A stretch of DNA of 64,000 nucleotides from Cloeon dipterum (GCF_949628265.1 NC_088789.1:32667883-32731882), one strand, 5' to 3'. Shown: positions 1 to 11,057, numbered from the stretch's first letter. The notes: generated by a model from the letters alone, not told the origin. A program made the numbers and translations.

Positions 1-1
1 A

Positions 2-838
2 TATCTGTTCTCAAGGTTCCAACTCTCCTCTGATGAACAAAGAAATGCTTGTGGGAACGCTCTTGTGTCAGCAATTAAAAGAATACCTTTCTTTGCTGTA
101 AATGCAGACAAGTTTCTTCAGTTGTTAGGCAATAATATGAAGTTCAAAATATCAGGATATACTTTGATGCATTATGCCGTGACAAGCAGTGTGGACGCAG
201 TGGAGTTTGTGCACAAAAAGGACGCAACCCTGATCAACGAGGTCTGTGACGATGGTGCCACACTTCTCCATCTCGCAGCAATGTTTGGAAACGTGGACAT
301 ATGCTCGTGGCTGATCGTTCACGGACAAGACATCCACGCTGTGAACAAATACAATGATGGAACTTTCCTCCATTACGCTGCTCAGAACGTGAGTAATGCA
401 GACTGGATCATTAAAAGATTTGGACCCGAACTCCGCGACATTGTGAACCGAATCGACAAATACTTGTACACTCCCCTTCATTATGTCCTGGTCAAAGATA
501 AACTTACAAATATTAATGATATGCTTGAATTCGGTGCCGATTTGAGTTTGAAAATTAATGGAAACAACTTCCTTCACTTCTGCATCGTTAACCGCAAGTT
601 GAGATGTGCCAAATTGATACACGCGAAGGGCCAAAATCTGATCAAGGAAAAGGGAGAGGGAGGAAAAACCACACTGCACATTGCTGCCGACCACTTCAAT
701 GAAGAAATCTGCGCATGGCTGGTGAGTGAGGGAGCCGATCCTCAAGAAACTACCGCCGGAGGAAAAACTGTGCTAGAATCCACTTGCAGTGAGGAGGCGA
801 AGAAGTTCCTCCGATCGTTGATCACAATCAAGAAATAG
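2..838 (+). CDS. Ankyrin-repeat protein, 3' part (5' end outside window)
   Basis: The frame is open from the first full codon (position 2) to a TAG at 836-838, so the gene begins before the window. The 278 visible residues are almost all ankyrin repeats: units such as GATLLHLAAMFGNVDICSWL and GKTTLHIAADHFNEEICAWL carry the TxLHxAA helix-turn-helix signature, spaced about 33-36 residues. The last two repeats have the same layout as the C-terminal repeats of the four ankyrin genes at 21-59 kb (a NxLxFC repeat, then a GKT repeat ending in WLV), so it is probably a member of the same family. An AATAAA at 906-911 fits the polyadenylation signal. Ankyrin repeats bind proteins; no catalytic domain is visible and the partner is unknown. 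The GTG at 65 is not a credible start because coding sense continues upstream. Confidence 0.82.
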   Translation, partial: YLFSRFQLSSDEQRNACGNALVSAIKRIPFFAVNADKFLQLLGNNMKFKISGYTLMHYAVTSSVDAVEFVHKKDATLINEVCDDGATLLHLAAMFGNVDICSWLIVHGQDIHAVNKYNDGTFLHYAAQNVSNADWIIKRFGPELRDIVNRIDKYLYTPLHYVLVKDKLTNINDMLEFGADLSLKINGNNFLHFCIVNRKLRCAKLIHAKGQNLIKEKGEGGKTTLHIAADHFNEEICAWLVSEGADPQETTAGGKTVLESTCSEEAKKFLRSLITIKK

Positions 839-2115
839 AATTTTTTCAGGAATCAATTCATCGAAATTAATGCAATATCCTTTATACCAAAATTCGATTT
901 ACAAAAATAAATTAGATTTACGCGGGATGAAAATCTGTGTTTGATTTCCCTTTCAGCGCTGAACTCAAATATTTTCTGCTGTGAGTAGAGGAATGTTTCC
1001 AAGAAAAGAAAATTCATTTAACATAGGGAAAGATAGGGACGTTGATCAGCTAATAAGTGCGACTCTTAATATAAGGACTTTTCTTTATACGAGGGAGCTT
1101 TAATTTCCGGAGGAGCCGGTGGGGCGCTGCTGGCTATGGCTATTTGCGACATCTCATGGCGGCGGTGATCAAAAAATGTTTGCGTGTTGCCGTGTTCTGT
1201 TTTTTCAGTCTGGCCAATTTAATTGGCCTCGCTCCGTTTGAAACCTTGACTGATTCATTTTAAAAACAAAACTGGGCTATAAGTTAATTTTGTTGTTCTG
1301 TGCGCGTGCTTAAAATTAGTACCTGAGGCAGTACGACGCCGCCGTAACGTAAAAAGGGCATTGCCCTGAGGGCAAAAGGTGTATATAGTGGCGGCTGGAG
1401 GCCGTGGTGGGAACGGGAAGTGGCCCAGAGGGCCCAGCCAACAGCCAAGCTGCGGACTAAGGACGGCAACTGGCGACGGCGAGTGCGGGTGCCGCGAGTG
1501 GCGCCATTGTACATAGGTGGAGGGTATATTAAGGAGATAAGACAAGTTTATCTAAATAGTAATTTAAGAACATTTAAACAGACTAAATGAATCTTAAATG
1601 CTGTTTAAATACACTCAAATATTTAATAGCTTCATAATCCGTTCAAAAATAACAGCTAAAAATAAAGAATAAAAGTTAAAGTTTGCACAGACTCTGTTAC
1701 TATTTCCATTAAATTGGAAATTCAGTATTTTTTCTCCTCGAGTGCTCCATAAATAACCGGTACTAGAGAGTACTAATTTACAAGAAATACCGCATTTTAA
1801 CTGTGTCAAATCATTCAAATCTTTGTTAGAAATATTTAAAATTTCACTTTTTTATGAGATTTAACTGTTATAAACGAAAGAAATGTGCAAATAGCTCAAA
1901 AATTCTCAAATTTTCACCGGTACCGGTATAAATGACCGATTAAAAATTAACTTGCAGAGTCGTGGTTTTCTTGTTTGGCCGCTGGCGCCACTCACCAATC
2001 ACCAATCGCAAATGGCCGTCTTTGCCCCGCCGTCCCGCCAATTTTCTCTGTCTTTCTACAAAAATTAAATTTGGTGCAGGACCAGAAGAGCAAGAGCAAC
2101 TTTGCGATCGACAAT
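839..2115. other. Intergenic stretch, no supported gene
   Basis: This stretch separates the ankyrin gene from the BTB gene. It is AT-rich except for a GC-richer patch at about 1320-1520. Two overlapping minus-strand open frames there are Arg/Pro/Ser-rich, lack a domain and have no splice-site context, so I do not call them. The last 150 bases probably include promoter sequence of the BTB gene. Confidence 0.6.
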
Positions 2116-2155
2116 TATAAAAGAGTGGCTGCTGCTTCTGTTGAAAACCATCAGA
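2116..2155 (+). promoter_or_regulatory. Probable TATA promoter of the BTB gene
   Basis: TATAAAA lies at 2116-2122. A TCAGA initiator-like motif follows at 2151-2155, about 35 bp downstream, and the ATG of the BTB gene is at 2196. The spacing fits an arthropod TATA plus Inr core promoter and implies a short 5' UTR of roughly 45 bases. Confidence 0.5.
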
Positions 2156-2195
2156 AGCGCTTTGCTCCGTTACCTCTCAGAGAAGAGCACGCATC

Positions 2196-4020
2196 ATGGC
2201 TGATGAGAGACAGATGGCAATGGCCACTAAGAAGCTGAAGGCCCTGAAAGGAGGGCTTGTGTCCGACGTGGTCTTCCTCGTCGGCGCGACGGATGCCACT
2301 GCGCAGGTATTTAACGGGATATGAGCTTTTTAATTTTTTCTTAAAACCTCATTATTATTTTTAGGAGATTCATGCCTTTCGGTCTGACCTTGTGGTGAGC
2401 AGCGAGTTCTTCGTGAGCCTGCTGGACAGCCCTCTGACCTTGAAACGCGACGGGAAAATCAGGCTGAAAAACATCGAGCCAAAAGTGTTTGAACTGGTCA
2501 TCGAGTAAGACCAATTAACTCATGTGTAGCATTTAATATTTTTAATTTGAAAGGTTTACGCATTTGTGTGGACACCTGGTGTCCGAAGTGGACAGTCTGG
2601 ACTGTTGCCTCCAGTTGGCAGCGGCCGCCGATGAATATATGATCTACGAACTTGGATCTGAGTGCTCGAAGCTGCTCGAGGACAATTTCCTCACCGTGGA
2701 CAACGTGTGGACAGTGCTGAGCCAGCATTACATGGTGGAAGCCGTTTCCTCAGTGTGTCTCAAGGTACAATTTGCAAAGAAATTTAATCTGATTGGTTCT
2801 GACGCATGAATGTGTGTAGATTCTAGGCTCGAAGACGAGCGTCTGTTTGAAGCAGGCGAGTTTCCTCGAGGCCAGCGAGGAAACAGTGAAGCTCTTCTGC
2901 AATTTAGACAAGATGAGCATCGAATCCGAGTCAGAACTCCTGAGTGCTTGTCTCAAATACATCAAGACAAAAAGGAATCAGAGGTAGGATTTATTTAATT
3001 AAAAGATTCAAAGCTGATTTTTGCGCTGTTTGCAGAGAGTTGTTTCGGCAATGCTGTCTTCCTGGCCTTCGGCTTCTGACTCTCGACTCTGCTGACCTGG
3101 CCAAGGTGTTTCCCATGCTGACGCGAGAGGAGAAGACCAGCGTTTTGATCAGTACAAGCCCTCTGATCGGGGCAAAGAAGCCTCAGCTCGCGCCTGGGCT
3201 CTGTCCCATCTCGATAGGAAGATCGCTCATTACGGAAATGCTGAGCCAGCAGACGCTGAATTTGGTCCACGACAGCCACATCCTCGGCGTCAGAGAGGTT
3301 TTCTTGACTGGAGCTTACGTGGCGTGTTCCAATAACTTCTACGAACAAAATGCGAGTGGCGGAGGTCGCTGCTGGGTTTCCCTCGCGCTTTCCCCGAAAA
3401 GAAGAATCAGAATCACAGGCTTTGAGCTGGTCAACATCCTGGACTTGAACAAGGAGGTTTTCGCCAACAGTGCCAAGTAAATATTCGAAATTTTGCATTT
3501 AAAAATGTAACTCTGGGCTTCCGCAATGCTGGAAGTCATAAAATTACATGGATAATTTGTATTTTCCTTTTCTAAATTAAATTTTTACTTCAACCTTGGA
3601 GCCAACAGAATAATTGTTACCACAAATTTTTAAATTTCCAGGAGAAAACCATGTGGAAGAGTGACCGAAATCACCGCAACTGTGGACAATCAGCAGAAAA
3701 GCCTGTCATCTTTACTCTCCGAAGACGTGACACTTCCAGAAAATTTTCCACTGAATGGCTGCACCTTGATCAATCACTCTGCTCTGGTTCCTGCTGGTGG
3801 ATCTTTCACTTTGAAGGTGTTTTTCAAGGACGGTTGCGTCGTGAGGACTCAGCGGTCCACAGAACATCAGGTGAAAAGGATCAATTCGAGCGCTGCCTTT
3901 GATGTCTTCAGCAAGATTGAAATTTCTCAAAATTTGAGAATTTCTAACCACTTGAAGAAAAAGTGTCCTGCTCACACCAAGTTGTGCTTCTTCAAATCAA
4001 TTCAATTCACTGACATCTAA
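2196..4020 (+). CDS. BTB-BACK-PHR protein (BTBD3/BTBD6-like), likely cullin-3 adaptor
   Basis: Six exons join with consistent phases: 2196-2306, 2365-2504, 2554-2764, 2820-2983, 3036-3476 and 3642-4020, giving 481 residues, close to the usual BTBD6-class length. Residues about 20-125 form a BTB/POZ fold (SDVVFLVG, then EIHAFRSDLVVSSEFF). A BACK-like helical region follows, including LTREEKTSVLI at about 240-250. The C-terminal ~190 residues resemble a PHR beta-sandwich (REVFLTGAYVACSNN, then FSLKVFF-like strands). The first ATG after the TATA box was chosen because it opens directly onto the BTB domain. Proteins of this class use BTB to bind cullin-3 and PHR to bind substrate; that role is inferred from the family. 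AATAAA lies at 4131-4136. The second intron is only 49 bp. The PHR part is quite divergent, so assignment to a particular BTBD member is uncertain. Confidence 0.85.
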
Positions 4021-4461
4021 CTTTTGAGAAAGATATTGTTTTGACCAAATCGTTGCAGCATTTCTTTGAAGAGAAAGTTGGTCGTTCTTGAGTGAAATCT
4101 TGCCTAATGAAACATTGTATTTTATTTCGAAATAAATTTCCACATTAAATCAAATTCAAAATTATAACTCCTCGAACATCGCGATGAAATCTTTTAATAC
4201 ACCAAGGTTGACATTAATTAACTGTGTGGTGTAATTTGTTCCTTTTTCAAGGAGAAGATTGAACCTTTTTCTTTTGTCTGAGAGAATTCTGCAGCTTTAA
4301 AATAATTCAAGTGCTACTAATTATGAATAATTAAAGTAAACAAATGAATTCGGAAAACCTTTTTTTATTAAAATTATTTAAATTGAATTGAAACCACGTA
4401 AGCCCGTTTGAACCAGTTCATTTTATTTTTATTACGAAGAAAAACATTTTGAAACCTGGAA

Positions 4462-4598
4462 TCAATGAAAGATGCACGCGTCTTCCTGCTGGCAGAGGAC
4501 CAAGTAGGAGGCTGCGCAGGGGTCGTCGTAGACTCTTGCAGACGGTTCGGCCTTGGGAGTCTTGGCTGTCGACGTCCGGCTCGCTAAAACTTGGACGT
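4462..4598 (-). CDS. Possible last exon of a small secreted protein
   Basis: On the minus strand a TTTGCAG acceptor is followed by an open 137-base exon ending in TGA at 4464-4462. Run-on AATAAA signals sit about 30-40 bases past the stop (around 4420-4435). In the frame that needs one base from an upstream exon it encodes about 45 residues ending DDPCAASYLVLCQQEDACIF, a cysteine-containing tail. No upstream exon or signal peptide was found, so this is a candidate only. The plus-strand open frame over the same bases (4449-4664) is Arg-rich and looks like a shadow. Confidence 0.28.
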
Positions 4599-5083
4599 CT
4601 GCAAACCAGACCGAGCAGAAAAGTGTTCTCAATTACGCTGATAAATCATAAAATTTTAAATTGATGGCTAAAATTCTTATGTTGAGCGCCGACTTTCCAG
4701 TGGTACAGAATATTTCACTTTCAGTGAAAAACTGCGTTTATCAAGATCTAAGATAATTTTTTCTATCTATTTTAGAGGTTTGTGATCAACTGAATATCTG
4801 TATATTAAAATAAATTTGTTTTTTCCTGTAAATTAATACAAATTATTTTGGAAATAACAATTAACATATATTTTTAAGTGAAATTCCGATTTTGTTTTTT
4901 GTTTTCCAAAGAAAAACAAATTTTTGTCTTTTATTAACGCGCTTGGCGGAACTGGTTTCGGTTTCCAACATAAATATTTCAACGCCAAGAACAAACTGAT
5001 AGCAGAATTGAATTTATTTGAAGCACACGTCAAGTGCCAAAATTGTAATTTAATAATGGCGTAAATAATTAGCTCTATCCGTT
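4599..5083. other. AT-rich spacer
   Basis: Together with 4137-4461 this is AT-rich sequence with no convincing coding signal. A minus-strand open frame at 4833-5087 has low-complexity AT-driven composition and no splice or domain support. Confidence 0.5.
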
Positions 5084-5177
5084 TCACTTATAAAATTTTA
5101 ACAGAAAGCAAAACCCGTCTTCTACTGCGATGAAATAGGCAATTTGCACCGCAGCTTTGTCCAGGAAGTTGCTTATC
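5084..5177 (-). CDS. Conserved candidate exon (LDKAAVQIAYFI), first tandem copy
   Basis: A minus-strand segment after an acceptor-like TTCAAG reads ISNFLDKAAVQIAYFIAVED and ends at TGA 5086-5084. The other tandem unit has the same segment at 9990-10041, reading IGNSLDKAAVQVAYFI. Most differences between the copies fall at third codon positions (AAC/AAT, CAA/CAG, GCC/GCT, ATC/ATA), which favours coding. In both units it lies about 325-335 bases 3' of the stop of the small membrane-protein gene. The phase does not join cleanly to that gene's last exons, so it may be an alternative end exon, a separate gene or conserved 3' UTR. Confidence 0.35.
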
Positions 5178-5500
5178 CTTGAATTTCAGGCGTTTATTTT
5201 TATGATCCAATGTGCGTATCGAGGCATAAAATCTGCTTTACAATAATTTTATAGCGAAAATGTAGCTATCATGATTAAAATTAGTATATTTGCACTTTTT
5301 TCAAGTCTCAATGATAATTTTATTTTATGCATTATGTAAGATGTTCGCTTTTATAAACAGCACAACTTGTAAAGTGCTTACAAACTATAAAAATAAATAA
5401 AGATTAATTAATTAGGCCCAACAATGGTGTGAACTAAGGAGTAAATTTAAAAATCAAAGTGTCAGCACACGCAAGACCCGCCGTCGGAGAGCTGATTCAA

Positions 5501-6163
5501 TTAGACATCCACGATTAGGGCAGATTCCATGCACAACTTGATCGCATACAGCAAACCCGTGCAAATTGTGAGTAGCCCTACGAAAAAATTAAATTAGTTT
5601 AAAAAATGAACAGTATGAAAGGCTGCTCACCCGTAAGGAGGCCCGCCAATAAGAGAGAATTGCTGTATTCCTGTTGTTTCTGATTTTCCTTTGCTGTATC
5701 TGCAGTAACTTTGACCACAGCAGGTTTGAGTTGCTCAGTGTTTTTCCTCTTCAGAAGAGTCGGCAATTTCAGGCTCCTGAAAGAACGAAAAATTATAATT
5801 TTGGCTCAAAATGCGCCTAGAAAATTCAATTTTAATAAAATCGAAATGTCAAATTCCTACTTCAATCTGCTCCTTGTCCAGATTTTCGATGCTGGACTGC
5901 TTCAACTCGGCGGCGGTGTCTCGGCCGCCATCGGGCCATAGCAGCCGCCTCGGCTGCTGCATTCCTTCCTGCATCTGAAATTCAAGATTTAAAATATTCT
6001 GCACATACAAATTCCGATAAAAATTTACAAAAATCTGGAGGCTAAAAAGAGGTCAATTCGGCAGCAAGCTCAACTCCTGGCCAACCTGGCCCCGTCCAGA
6101 GGAGGCCGCAAACAGGAACAAGATGAGCATTGCCAGAGCCATTTGAATTAGCAAACTCATCAT
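5501..6163 (-). pseudogene. Small secreted/membrane protein gene, first tandem copy, frame disturbed
   Basis: This is the paralogue of the gene at 10375-11057. Exon-like blocks are 6163-6086 (signal peptide MMSLLIQMALAMLILFLFAA), 5974-5861, 5776-5631 and 5577-5501 (hydrophobic, ending at TAA 5503-5501). The first donor has shifted relative to the other copy: the old GAG/GTGAGT site is lost, and the nearest GT lies upstream. The third exon is 146 bases against 157 in the paralogue, so its length class changes by one base, and the frame entering it meets a TGA before the membrane segment. Either an unrecognised splice site restores the frame or the copy is inactivated. It is head to head with the leucine-rich gene at 6878. 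Confidence 0.55.
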
Positions 6164-6877
6164 GCACGCTTTTCCCGCTTTTCTACCAATCAACACGGAT
6201 GAAAATCTAATTTATCCGACTCTTCTTCTTCTCTAGAAGCCCAAAACGTAGATTTAGATGGAAGTGGATGCTGCTAGACGCGGGATATCCGAATTAATTG
6301 CATTATTGCAATTCGAGATGCTCTATTCTTCGCTCGCAGTTGCAGTAGCAAGTAGCAGTTGTAGTTACTCCCACTCCCGTTACGCCCTGTTTATGTTTAC
6401 GTTTGCTGCCGCATCCAATCGATGGCGCTATTGAACGACCCATGGTGAAACTTTCTGGTCGTGGTACTTCCCCGCTAATTTTACGTTCGCCGTTCGCCGT
6501 TCGCCGCAGCCATCTTTGAAATTCCTGCAGCACACTGCAGCACGACATAAAAAATTCGAAAAATTCTAAGGCGCCCAGGAAAATAATATTTTCCGGGCCT
6601 CGACTCAACATACTATAGCGGTAAGCCGTGTTCTTAAATTAGGTTAGACGTGAATTTCATCGAATTTCATTTTTATTGCCCATTATGGCGGATGAATTGA
6701 GAAAAAATGCAATCATAATAAAGTAGTGACAATAATGCCGCCAATTTTTATTATTGTTTTTGTGTACGTAAATCGGCCTCAGGCCACCGTATTTCTAGCC
6801 ACATTCGATTTCTTAATCTGATTTAATGTGGCCGCAAATAAGTTATCCAAGGATTTGATTTTTAGACGGATTTCGTG
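6164..6877. promoter_or_regulatory. Shared head-to-head promoter region, first unit
   Basis: This spacer lies between divergent starts at 6163 (minus) and 6878 (plus). The part next to the minus-strand start is recognisably repeated in the second unit (11058-11749), including a run around CAACACGGATGAAAATC and a CTAGACGCGG motif. That conservation between paralogous spacers suggests regulatory content, possibly a bidirectional promoter. A minus-strand open frame at 6303-6611 has no domain and is not called. Confidence 0.4.
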
Positions 6878-8836
6878 ATGGGAAAAGAGGAAGAAGAAGC
6901 TCGATTCGTCGAGCTGACGAAGGTGAGGCTGGAGGACCTGAGGAGGAGGCAGAGTCTGGAGCAACTCCTTGTTCGCTACGTTGCCGAAGACATTCACCTT
7001 TTCTCTGAACATAACCAACTTGTTATGTTGCGTGAGTCTTATTTAGAAATTTTTGTCCATTTTGTTCAATTTATTTTATTTAACAGCCATCCAAGTGCGA
7101 GAGAAGATCTTGCAAAGAGTGCTGCAGTTTCGCTGCCCACCGCGTACCAACGGCAACCCAGAAATTCTGCAAAAGTTTTTGAACGCGCTTCCCCAGCTGC
7201 TGAGTCCTCGCACCAGAAAAATGGATTTGGAAGGCTTCTTCAGTTTTGGCCCCGAAAATTCTGCAATGATACAGGTATTTTTTTAATCCTTTTATATTAA
7301 TTCATTCAACCTGATTTATTAAATATAGGTTTTCGGCTGGATTGCTCGTCTGGCTCCGAACGTGGAGGAATTGTCCATGTGCAGAGTTGGAGTCAGGGCC
7401 ATTCGCATGCAGTCCCTCCTTCAGCCACTCAGTCAGATGAAAAGGCTGAGAAAAATGATGCTTAGAGTGGTTGAGTTTCGCCTTTCCGACCTGAGCAAGT
7501 TGTGCGGCGATTTACCCAATCTGCAAGTGGCCGGCGTCGGCGCCCTTAGCCACGTGGAGCATGATTTGCGAGATGGCAGCGAGCACAAGAGAAATTTGCA
7601 GAATCTCAGGGTGCTCGTGGACAACCAGTGGTGCTCACGCTATTTTGAAATGCTCGCCACTGTTGCTCCTCATCTTGATTACATCATGGTTTGGAATCAT
7701 GATCATTTGCCACTCTCTTCCGACCAGAAAGAAACGCCACCGTTCCTGAAAAGAAGGTGTCTTACCCTGGAAGAGAGGATGATTCCGGGAGAAGGGCACA
7801 AGCTGGCTCTCAAGTACCCAAACATCACCCATCTCGTGGTAATTTCTTTTCTTTTAATTGCAAATTTATGCTCGTGCCACGGAAATTTGGCCGATCGTTT
7901 GCCTCGCCCACTTTAGACCCTCTGCATCGCGAGCACAAGTCGGCTGATCGAATTGAAACACCAGGCGATGGAAATAATACGACCGGCCAAATTTCCGCGG
8001 CACGGTTGAAATGGTAGGAGATGGTGGAATTCCAGAAAAAGATCGCCACATCATCGCGAATTTGTGTTTTGTTTTCAGATTGAGGAAGCTTACTTCGAAG
8101 TTCAATCCTTCGAATCTGTGCTGCATTTCAAACAGATCGAGTCCTTGACCTTCGACGGCGTGCTGAGCTGGGACATCGTGGAGCGCATCTTGGCCGCCTT
8201 TGGCCACCAACTTCACTCTTTGATCATCTGCTGCGATCTTCCGAGCACTTCTCTGACTTTAGAACAGATTTCCCAGCTCTGCCCTAAGCTGGAATTGCTG
8301 CACCTGCTAAATGTCTTAGTTCCGGACACCACGAAGCAGGTTTTTCCGGAGCTCACTGATTTGGTTTGGATCAACGAGTATGTATAAATTAATTTTGGAT
8401 TTCAAAATGTGTTAATCAATCTTTTAAAATATATAGGTCGGTGGTTCTGTCGCCATCCAGCGTGTTGTCTGCCCCAAAACTGAAGAAAGTTCAGTTGAAT
8501 GGTGTCTTCAACTTGTCTGATCTAGAAGTTTGCACCAGGATGATTGAAAAGGGCGACGCCCTCAGGGAGCTGCAGAGCTTGAGCGTGCAACTCGAGCACA
8601 CTTTCATTCCCGACTTCAACGAGAAGCACTTCAACGCGGCCGCTCGCTTTGTCAAGACCGCGTCTGCCCTTCTTCCCAAACTGGTCAAAGTTTACTTTAA
8701 CCTTCAGGTGCAATACTTCAGGTTTAAGTTTGATGGGAGAGTAGGAGTGCATATTGAGGAGAAGTTTGACTACGACACCTACAACAGGCTGATGAAGGAG
8801 TACAACAAGCACAACGGAGTGTATCCAGGAAAATGA
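6878..8836 (+). CDS. F-box-like leucine-rich protein, first tandem copy
   Basis: Five exons join in phase: 6878-7031, 7087-7274, 7329-7838, 8079-8377 and 8437-8836, giving 516 residues. The N-terminus is a charged helix (FVELTKVRLEDLRRRQSLEQ). Next comes an F-box-like segment, LPIQVREKILQRVLQF, at about residues 51-67. The rest has irregular leucine-rich repeats (LCGDLPNLQVAGVGAL, LCPKLELLHLLNV, SAPKLKKVQLNGVF). This layout matches F-box/LRR substrate receptors, which would dock to SKP1-CUL1; the F-box match is weak, so the role is inferred. Exon lengths 188, 510 and 299 are identical in the second copy at 11750, showing tandem duplication. The GTG at 6875 is ignored in favour of ATG 6878. 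Intron 3 holds a fold-back element. The family is not one I can name. Confidence 0.83.
7873..8004. mobile_element. Fold-back MITE in intron 3 of leucine-rich copy 1
   Basis: Two 26-base arms, 7873-7898 and 7979-8004, are inverted with two mismatches. The shared core is GGAAATTTGGCCG. The element sits wholly in the intron. No transposase is present and I could not define a target duplication. A related but less regular hairpin lies in the same intron of the second copy. Confidence 0.6.
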
Positions 8837-9989
8837 ACAAGGACGTTTAGGTTTAATTTTCCAACTTTTTGAAATAATTTGACAGTCAATCGCTTGATAG
8901 TTTAAACAGTGTGTGTTTAAATAATTTATTGATGAATATTTTACTATTCACGAATCAATAAATTCGAAACTTAACTTATTTTGCTCCAGGATAAATTGAA
9001 GAAAATTGCTGCGTTGTAATGTTGTAATATAATGTTCAGTAGATGAGTGAGTACAAATAGAAATTCTATCTTTTGAATCTTAAGCAAGAAAATTGTTGGT
9101 CGACTTGTGCCTCTGTGGCTATATTTATAAGGTGTATGAATTAGTCACACTCTTGGTTTGTTAGCAAAGAAAAACATTAAATTGCGCGTTTATGAATCAA
9201 AATTACACACCAAATTATTTCCAATTTCACTTTTCAAGAGATTTTTGGATAAATTATTGAGATGCAGGGAAAAATCTTGAATTAAGCCAATAGTATTTAA
9301 AGTTCTAATAAGTACATGAAGATATTATGCAACGCGCAGGACACTTGTATGACCTTAAGCTTAACTTCAATCTTAATTTTTTGTTGGGAGATTCAAATTA
9401 TGAGTCAAATTGGAGTAAATAAAGAGGAAGAAAGAATTCTTTGCAAGATGAATCCTTGACCGATTGGTCGACTTACGCGAAAGAACAAATCTCCCGCGTA
9501 ATTTGCAAAGAATATTTGTTGTTGCTAGGCAACCGCAGATGTTGTCTTATGAGGTCACGTCAGCCAATCAACGTCGCGGATTCTTGGAGCAGAATTTGAG
9601 CAGCGTTTATCAATGTGCGTGATTTCTTTTAGAAAGCTAATTTGCTGCAATGAAAATAAAAAACCATAGGTTTAATAGTGATTTTCTACAAATTACGTAG
9701 TCCAAGAAAATTAAATCATCCTTCAGACTGCTCGACTTGAAAAACTTTATTTTACAGGTTGAAAACAGTATCAGATTAACCCATCGAGGAAAATTAAAAT
9801 TAATTTATGGTCGAGCACTTAGTAGAGGTGGTTTTTGTTCCCAGCTTTATTATTTACTAACGCCATGAACATACAGAGATCAGGATTGAATTTGTTGACA
9901 CGCAGTTATTGTTAAAATTCTATTACATAATGGCGGCTGTTCGCACTGCCCATTTATATATATATTTATTGCAATATTTACAAAATGTA
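8837..9989. other. Intergenic spacer between tandem units
   Basis: This holds the 3' flank of the first leucine-rich gene. A block with TTTTGCTCCAGGATAAATTGA at about 8980-8999 recurs after the second copy at about 14219-14240, so the duplication includes 3' flanks. No gene is supported elsewhere in the stretch. Confidence 0.55.
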
Positions 9990-10041
9990 TTATATGAAAT
10001 AAGCAACCTGCACCGCAGCTTTGTCCAGCGAATTGCCTATC
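9990..10041 (-). CDS. Conserved candidate exon (LDKAAVQVAYFI), second tandem copy
   Basis: This is the counterpart of 5084-5177. After an acceptor-like TTCCAG it reads IGNSLDKAAVQVAYFI and stops at TAA 9992-9990, sooner than the first copy. It lies about 334 bases 3' of the small membrane-protein gene stop, the same spacing as in the first unit. It needs two bases from an upstream exon, which none of the visible exon ends supplies. Confidence 0.35.
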
Positions 10042-10374
10042 CTGGAATTTTTCAGGTGTTAGATAATATAATGCAATAAGATTATAAAAATTAAAGTTTC
10101 AAATCTGGCTGAAAATATTTAACTACGAAAACACATTAGCTTTTATTTCGGTCTTTCAGCAGTAAGTTCTGCCTCAAAATAGTATTTATCTTCACCTATT
10201 TCATGGTTCCTTTTTTATGCATTGTCATAAGTGTTGAAATTTATATTGTTATTTTATATAATTTTTAAAATTTATTAAATTTTACTAATAAGTCTGGTCA
10301 AGCTCTTTTTTGCCCAACGATGCTGTGGTATTAAGATTCAATTCAAAGGTCAAAGTACCATCAGTTTCCTAGAT

Positions 10375-11057
10375 TTAGGCGGGTTCAGAGTAAGACATCA
10401 TCAAATACAGCAGAACTAAGCAGATTGTGATTGACCCTGCGAAAAATTATAATGTAAGACGCGAGAACCACCAGTACAAAAGGCTGCTAGCTTACCTGTA
10501 AAAAATATAATGGAAATGTTCAATTCCAGTGCACGTTGTTTCTGCTTTTTCTTCTCCGCGTCTGTGGTACTTTTGACTTCAGGTTTTGGTGGCTTGGTCT
10601 CAAAAGTGGCTTCATTTCCAAAGTTGAGACTCTCAGTTGTCGTTTCAGGTTTCTGAGAATGAAAAAATATTAATTTTGCTCAAATTTTAATAAATTTGTT
10701 AAGAAAGTCGTAAGAACAGAACATTTAAGAATATATTTGAAAAATTACCAACCTTCTGCTCCTGCACCTCCAGTTGTTTCATTTCCAGGCTCTTCACCTG
10801 CTTCTTGTCCAGGTTTTCATCTGTGCCGCCGCTGTTGGACAGCTTCAAATCAGCGGCGCCGCCCGGCAGCGCCAGCTGGTCCCCTTGCTGCAGCTGAAAA
10901 AAAACATTTATTTAAAAAACGCTCTTAATCTCACCCTCTAACATTTTATAATTCAGCAGCAGAGACTCACCTCGAGGCCATTCTGGCTAATTCCAGAGGC
11001 CGCAAACAAGACCAGGATGAGCACTGGCAGAGCCATTTGAATTAGCAAGCTCATCAT
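10375..11057 (-). CDS. Small signal-peptide protein with C-terminal membrane segment
   Basis: Four exons join in phase on the minus strand: 11057-10971, 10893-10753, 10652-10496 and 10436-10375, giving 148 residues. Residues 1-20 are a clear signal peptide (MMSLLIQMALPVLILVLFAA). The middle is polar and charged, with LDKKQVKSLEMKQLEVQEQK at about 57-76 able to form a helix or coiled coil, and a Lys/Pro/Thr-rich stretch. Residues about 122-142 (ISIIFFTGSITICLVLLYLM) form one membrane span near the C-terminus. This suggests a small type I membrane protein, or a single-span protein whose ectodomain is mostly disordered. I recognise no family. It lies head to head with the second leucine-rich gene, 692 bp apart, and its paralogue at 5501-6163 appears damaged. 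Confidence 0.72.

Noticed and set aside
152-745. Long minus-strand open frame over the first ankyrin gene
   Set aside because: It is a codon-structure shadow of the plus-strand ankyrin repeats, with no domain.
1255-1545. Minus-strand open frames in a GC-rich patch
   Set aside because: Low-complexity Arg/Pro/Ser composition, no splice signals or family match.
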